In this document: piece after piece, positions 60,108 through 64,000 of the stretch
How positions within the stretch are numbered: the first letter of the stretch is position 1
Layout: every line of letters starts with the position of its first letter
Source: Hirundichthys speculiger
Taxonomy: Eukaryota > Chordata > Actinopteri > Beloniformes > Exocoetidae
Direction: 5' to 3'
Assembly (NCBI GenBank): GCA_018398805.1
Contig: JAGFBZ010000175.1
Coordinates: 434,001-498,000 of the forward strand
DNA: 64,000 nucleotides
Made by a program: the position numbers and the translations under genes
Notes under the pieces: generated by a model
What the model was told of the DNA's origin: nothing
The model's input: the letters and a program-made list of their open reading frames with translations, nothing else
Database searches by the model: none

Positions 60108-63100
60108 TTTGAGAAGGACTGATGTAATCAGTGGATGTGGGTGGGAAATCGCTTGCATGTAGTTTCCTTTCCGCAGAGTGCAACTACATAACATTATTTG
60201 CTGCTGTTATGGGCAGCATTAATAAACCAAATCATGAAGCATGTCAGATCATTGTGTGATGTGTAAAAGGAGGGTATGGCGAGAAGGAGAAAGTGGGTGA
60301 ACAGAGAAAATGGGTGTATCATTGAAAGAAATTAGTTTAATAAACAGTCAACTGAATTCCTCCATCCATAAAACATTTTGCTAAAATTTGAGTCATAGGT
60401 CCTTATTGAAGAAATTGTTCATATCATAACTTCCTGGCACTTCTATTTGTTTTTTTTTGGGTTTTGTTTTTTTAAGTCTGTCAGTCATATTAATCAAAGT
60501 CAAAGTTTCTGAATCTCTTTTTCAAGATAAAATAGACTATAGAACCATGAATAAATCAGTTTTTTTCTATCAACATTTATTTGTTTCTTTTATAAATGTA
60601 TTTATTTGGCACAGAAATTGAATGTCTAAATTCAGTTTATGTGATACATCAATGGTTCTAGTGCTCGCTTACTTAATTGCTATCGTGCCTTACAGGCACA
60701 ACAGCCCTTCCATTAATTTTGATGGGAGAGATTTTCAGCCTGCACATATGGGGGTTCCAAATAAATAATAATACAATTAATCCAAAACACCGCAACAGTA
60801 TTTAATTTATCTCTGTTTTGCAGCTGTTTAAAACTTAATGAAATATTTTTACTCTTAAATGATAAAATAAACTTTACATTGGGAGTTGTTAACCCCCAAA
60901 ACAATCAAAAATGATTTAAATAAATCACAACATATACATTTTTTTTCTTTAACTTATTCACCATTCTTACTTTTTCTTTTCATGGTGACAACACTCAAGA
61001 TGCATGGAGTCAACAAGTTCATGCAAGATTGTAAAGCCTCTCCTTGATCTTATTTAATCTTGAAATTGTTCTTGCACTGCTTTGGGCAACATTGGGCTAC
61101 ATTATCTTTTTTCCACAAAAATCCAAAGCAGTGGGTAAAGTATTTGTTATAAGAATGGAGTGCCATCTCTCTTGGGTCAGAGTATAGTTGATTTTCTGCT
61201 AGTTTCTAACATAGAATAGCACAGTAGACCCTCACTTTATTTTTCCAACTTCATATTTTCATGTGCAATACACTCAGGAATTTCTTTCTAGTATGACACA
61301 TCGTCTAAGATCACTGATATGAGAGCATAATCATGCTTGTTTAGCAAGTTTTATCAGCTTTGTTTACCTCCTAATTTCACATCGCAGTTATTTGTTTTTA
61401 AATGCTTTTAAAGTCTTAAAAAAGTCAGAAGTCATATCTTGAAAAAAAATGTTTCCCCTCTTGTGAATTTTCAAAAGTTCAGATTTTTTTTTCTTTCCTT
61501 ACTCTCCTTTTACACATTCCATTCAGTTATACGACATGCCCCATAAACTGATTTAGAAAATACTCACTGAAATGTTGAATAAGTATTCCTGAGGTCCCAG
61601 ACCCAGTCTTCTGTATTCATGCAGGGCCCTCATGTTCATATTTGATTATGCACTTGTTTACTCTTTAATCTGTTAAAATACAAATTGGCAATAATCGTAT
61701 GAGTACAATATAATATACACATGATGTTTATCATAAATAATAAAAAGGTTTTGTGAAGTAGAGTTGTGCAAAGTTCCTATGTGTTGGGTTTTACATGCTG
61801 TAGACAATGACTTTCTTGGTTACAAAACTGTTTTGACAGTCAAAAACACAAGTTGAACAGTATAAAGGTCTTTATAGCTTTCACTGAAACACTTACACAG
61901 TTTTATTAAGCAGCTATAAGCTTGGCTCGCCTAATAGTACTCCTTTCCGATTCTCCAAACTGAGAGCTATGAACACTGGTTGCTAATAGTAAGACACAAA
62001 CTACTTCACAAAACCCTACTGTAGCAGATACAGCTCCAGACAAATCAAGTTCTTGTATTTATGTATCATGCAACAAGATGGAAAGTTATGACATTTTGTG
62101 TTCAATTACTACAAAAATTACAAATATTTTGGAGACTTCTAATTTGACGTATTGTCTGTGTTGTTAAAGTTATTAGTTTTTGTGCTTGGATCTTTTAAAT
62201 TAAGTGTTGTAAGGTTACTCGCCATTAACACTCATGTTTAAAACAGTGAACTCTATCCTCTTGGATTGAGATAAGTCCAAGATTTGATTCCACCTCAGTC
62301 CGAGATGCATAGCAAGAGCCTGTGACCTTAGCTTTGCATATGGCATAAGTTCATTACCTGATGGTCGTTGGTTTGGGGTTTCTGGTTGCTGTCTCTTCTT
62401 GCAGACCTTGGGTGAGGTGCACAGGCCTCAAGACAATGAGCTCCACTGGTTTATCTTGTTGCAATTATTACTTATGTCAGGCAATATTCCATGAAATGTG
62501 TAGCTCACATGATAGTGTGCGCCTCAGAGAATTTCATGAACCAAAATGTAGCGCTCTGTTTCCCCATCTACTTCTGTATTGGGACACACCAGTATCAAAA
62601 TGAAGCATGGCCTTTCTGGGGGTAAGTGATGTGTGTAAATGTATGCATTATGGGAATAAACTGTAGAGAAACCAAGTGTGTACCCCTGGATGCGCTACAA
62701 CAACAAGAGTAAAGGAGTGAGACGAGTTTTAATAACTTTAAGATACATGGACATGAGGGTGGAATTGATGTGTGTGCCGGTGCACAATCTGTCATGTCTC
62801 ATGTCTGCTGTGACAGGCCCACTCCACCCATCACTTTTTGCATTAATCCTTTTTTTTGTTGTTGTTGTTTGATCTATAAACAATAATTTGTGTGTGGTCC
62901 ACTAAATCGGTCACATCATATCTTCTCTGCCAGTAGCTAATTAAAAAATAAGATGTAAAGAACTGTGTAGCATCACAGTCTATTCATATTTGGGCTCCCA
63001 GTGAGATAAGCTTAACCTAATATGTTCAGCAGCTCCTTCCTCTTTCTTTACCAGGCCAATATATCATGGTTTCAATTAAGCTCAGTCATACAGTCAAAAG

Positions 63101-63824
63101 AGGGATTTCTACCTTTGTCAGTAAATAAAATTATTCATCTTAAACAACTTGTCATTTCACTAAGGTCATAAATCACTTAGCGTATTGGCAAGCTTGGTCT
63201 GTGTGCATTTGTAAGTGTCATTATCCATGGATACATGCTGAGAACTCTGTCATAATTGATGAGCCACGGGAATTGCCGTATGTCTCTGTATTTGCTAATG
63301 AAGATACAAAGACGCACTGATACTCACACACTCATAGGTGATACTGAAGATGTGCCAATCCATGAAGCACGGGGGCAAATGGGCTGTGGGTGAAGACACG
63401 TTCTTAGACATTCTTGCCCTTAATTAAGTCTGCGATTGGGACTGAGTATTATATTACAGCTCACTTTTGTATTACTTGACAGGACTTGCCGTGAAAGAGC
63501 CTATCGGTGTAATCTTTGTTTATCCCAAATTCTGGTTTCTTAAAACACGCAGTGTGTGTTCCATGAATTAAGAACTGATTGGCAAACTCAGCAACTCTCT
63601 CATACACAGCTCTTCCATGGCACAAATTCCTGAGAATCTTATGGCGAATTGTAAATATTTCTGAGCAGTGGCAGCAAATTGTTTTTTTGTTTTTTTGATG
63701 GTGGTTTTTTTGATGCATGCATTACCGCATTACTACACAAAAAACACCCTCCTTGATTAAAAAAAAGACAAGAAGTCATCTTACATACAAACACACACCG
63801 CATACACACACACACTCACATATA

Positions 63825-64000
63825 CACTGCTCAAAAAAATTAAAGGAACACTTTGATTACACATCAGATTTCAATGGGGAAAAAAATCATGCTGTTTATT
63901 TATACTGATATGGACTGTGTGATGTGTTAGGAACAAAAGGATGCCACATCATTTGAAGGAAATTAAAATGATTAACCTACAGAGGGCTGAATTCAAAGAT
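63825..64000 (+). mobile_element. Start of a Tc1/mariner-type element, cut by window
   Basis: After TA comes cactgctcaaaaaaattaaa and ggaacactttgattacacat, the left terminus of a common vertebrate Tc1/mariner-type element. It runs on without a right end, so size and coding content cannot be judged. Confidence 0.75.

Noticed and set aside
62361..62603. Possible terminal tusc3 exon: frame reading VVGLGFLVAV, and a strong acceptor tcttcttgcag at about 62403
   Set aside because: The family's last exon reads [22 protein letters not shown]. The match here is only VGLG-like, there is no AG acceptor just before it, and using the later acceptor at phase 1 gives a stop after three codons.

Overview
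The window is teleost fish genomic DNA. It is AT-rich and contains only scattered short coding exons with GT-AG borders. Between them lie fish-typical transposable elements: Rex1- and Rex3-like LINEs, L2, RTE and L1-like LINEs, Tc1 transposons and many small hAT derivatives. There are long CA, TA and GATA microsatellites. The species cannot be named from the sequence. No tRNA, rRNA, CRISPR array, operon or bacterial-type system was seen.

One host gene is supported: tusc3, the oxidoreductase subunit of the STT3B-type oligosaccharyltransferase and a magnesium-transport-linked OST3/OST6 family protein. It lies on the + strand. Seven internal coding exons were found at 19339-19509, 25230-25347, 26420-26560, 34423-34563, 35151-35240, 52833-52896 and 55470-55544. 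They encode the lumenal thioredoxin-like domain and the first three membrane segments. The signal-peptide exon lies upstream of the window or was not recognised. The last exon, carrying the fourth membrane segment and tail, lies downstream or was not recognised. The exon order, phases and residues match TUSC3 rather than its paralogue MAGT1. The CXXC active-site codons carry one extra base, which shifts the frame. A second AG four bases into the next exon would restore the frame but leave a CXC-like site.

Layout: 1-19338 is upstream or intron 1 sequence. It holds a pogo-like MITE with a 44-base G tract, a possible solo LTR, a LINE RT relic with a hAT element beside it, a Rex1-like LINE on the minus strand, three hAT elements (one inside another MITE), an RTE LINE split by a hAT that itself contains a MITE, and a Tc1/LINE chimera. 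Intron 2 holds an L2 scrap and a hAT. Intron 4 holds a Tc1 transposon whose transposase is split by a hAT. Intron 5 holds a 222-bp hairpin MITE. Intron 6 (17.6 kb) holds an L1-like element bounded by target-site duplications, a hAT, a Tc1 element with about 215-bp terminal repeats, a CR1/Rex1 LINE tail and a palindromic hairpin. Intron 7 ends in a MITE 120 bp before exon 8. The 55.5-64 kb part holds another MITE, a mariner transposase relic, a second Rex1-like LINE in the opposite direction to the first, a long TA tract, and the start of a Tc1/mariner element cut by the window edge.

Eight hAT-type elements have 8-bp target-site duplications, seven of them perfect, so insertion order can be read from the sequence. 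No transposase or reverse transcriptase here looks intact. I did not find a previously undescribed system. The most useful observations are the tusc3 active-site frameshift, the dated nests, and a few hairpins.
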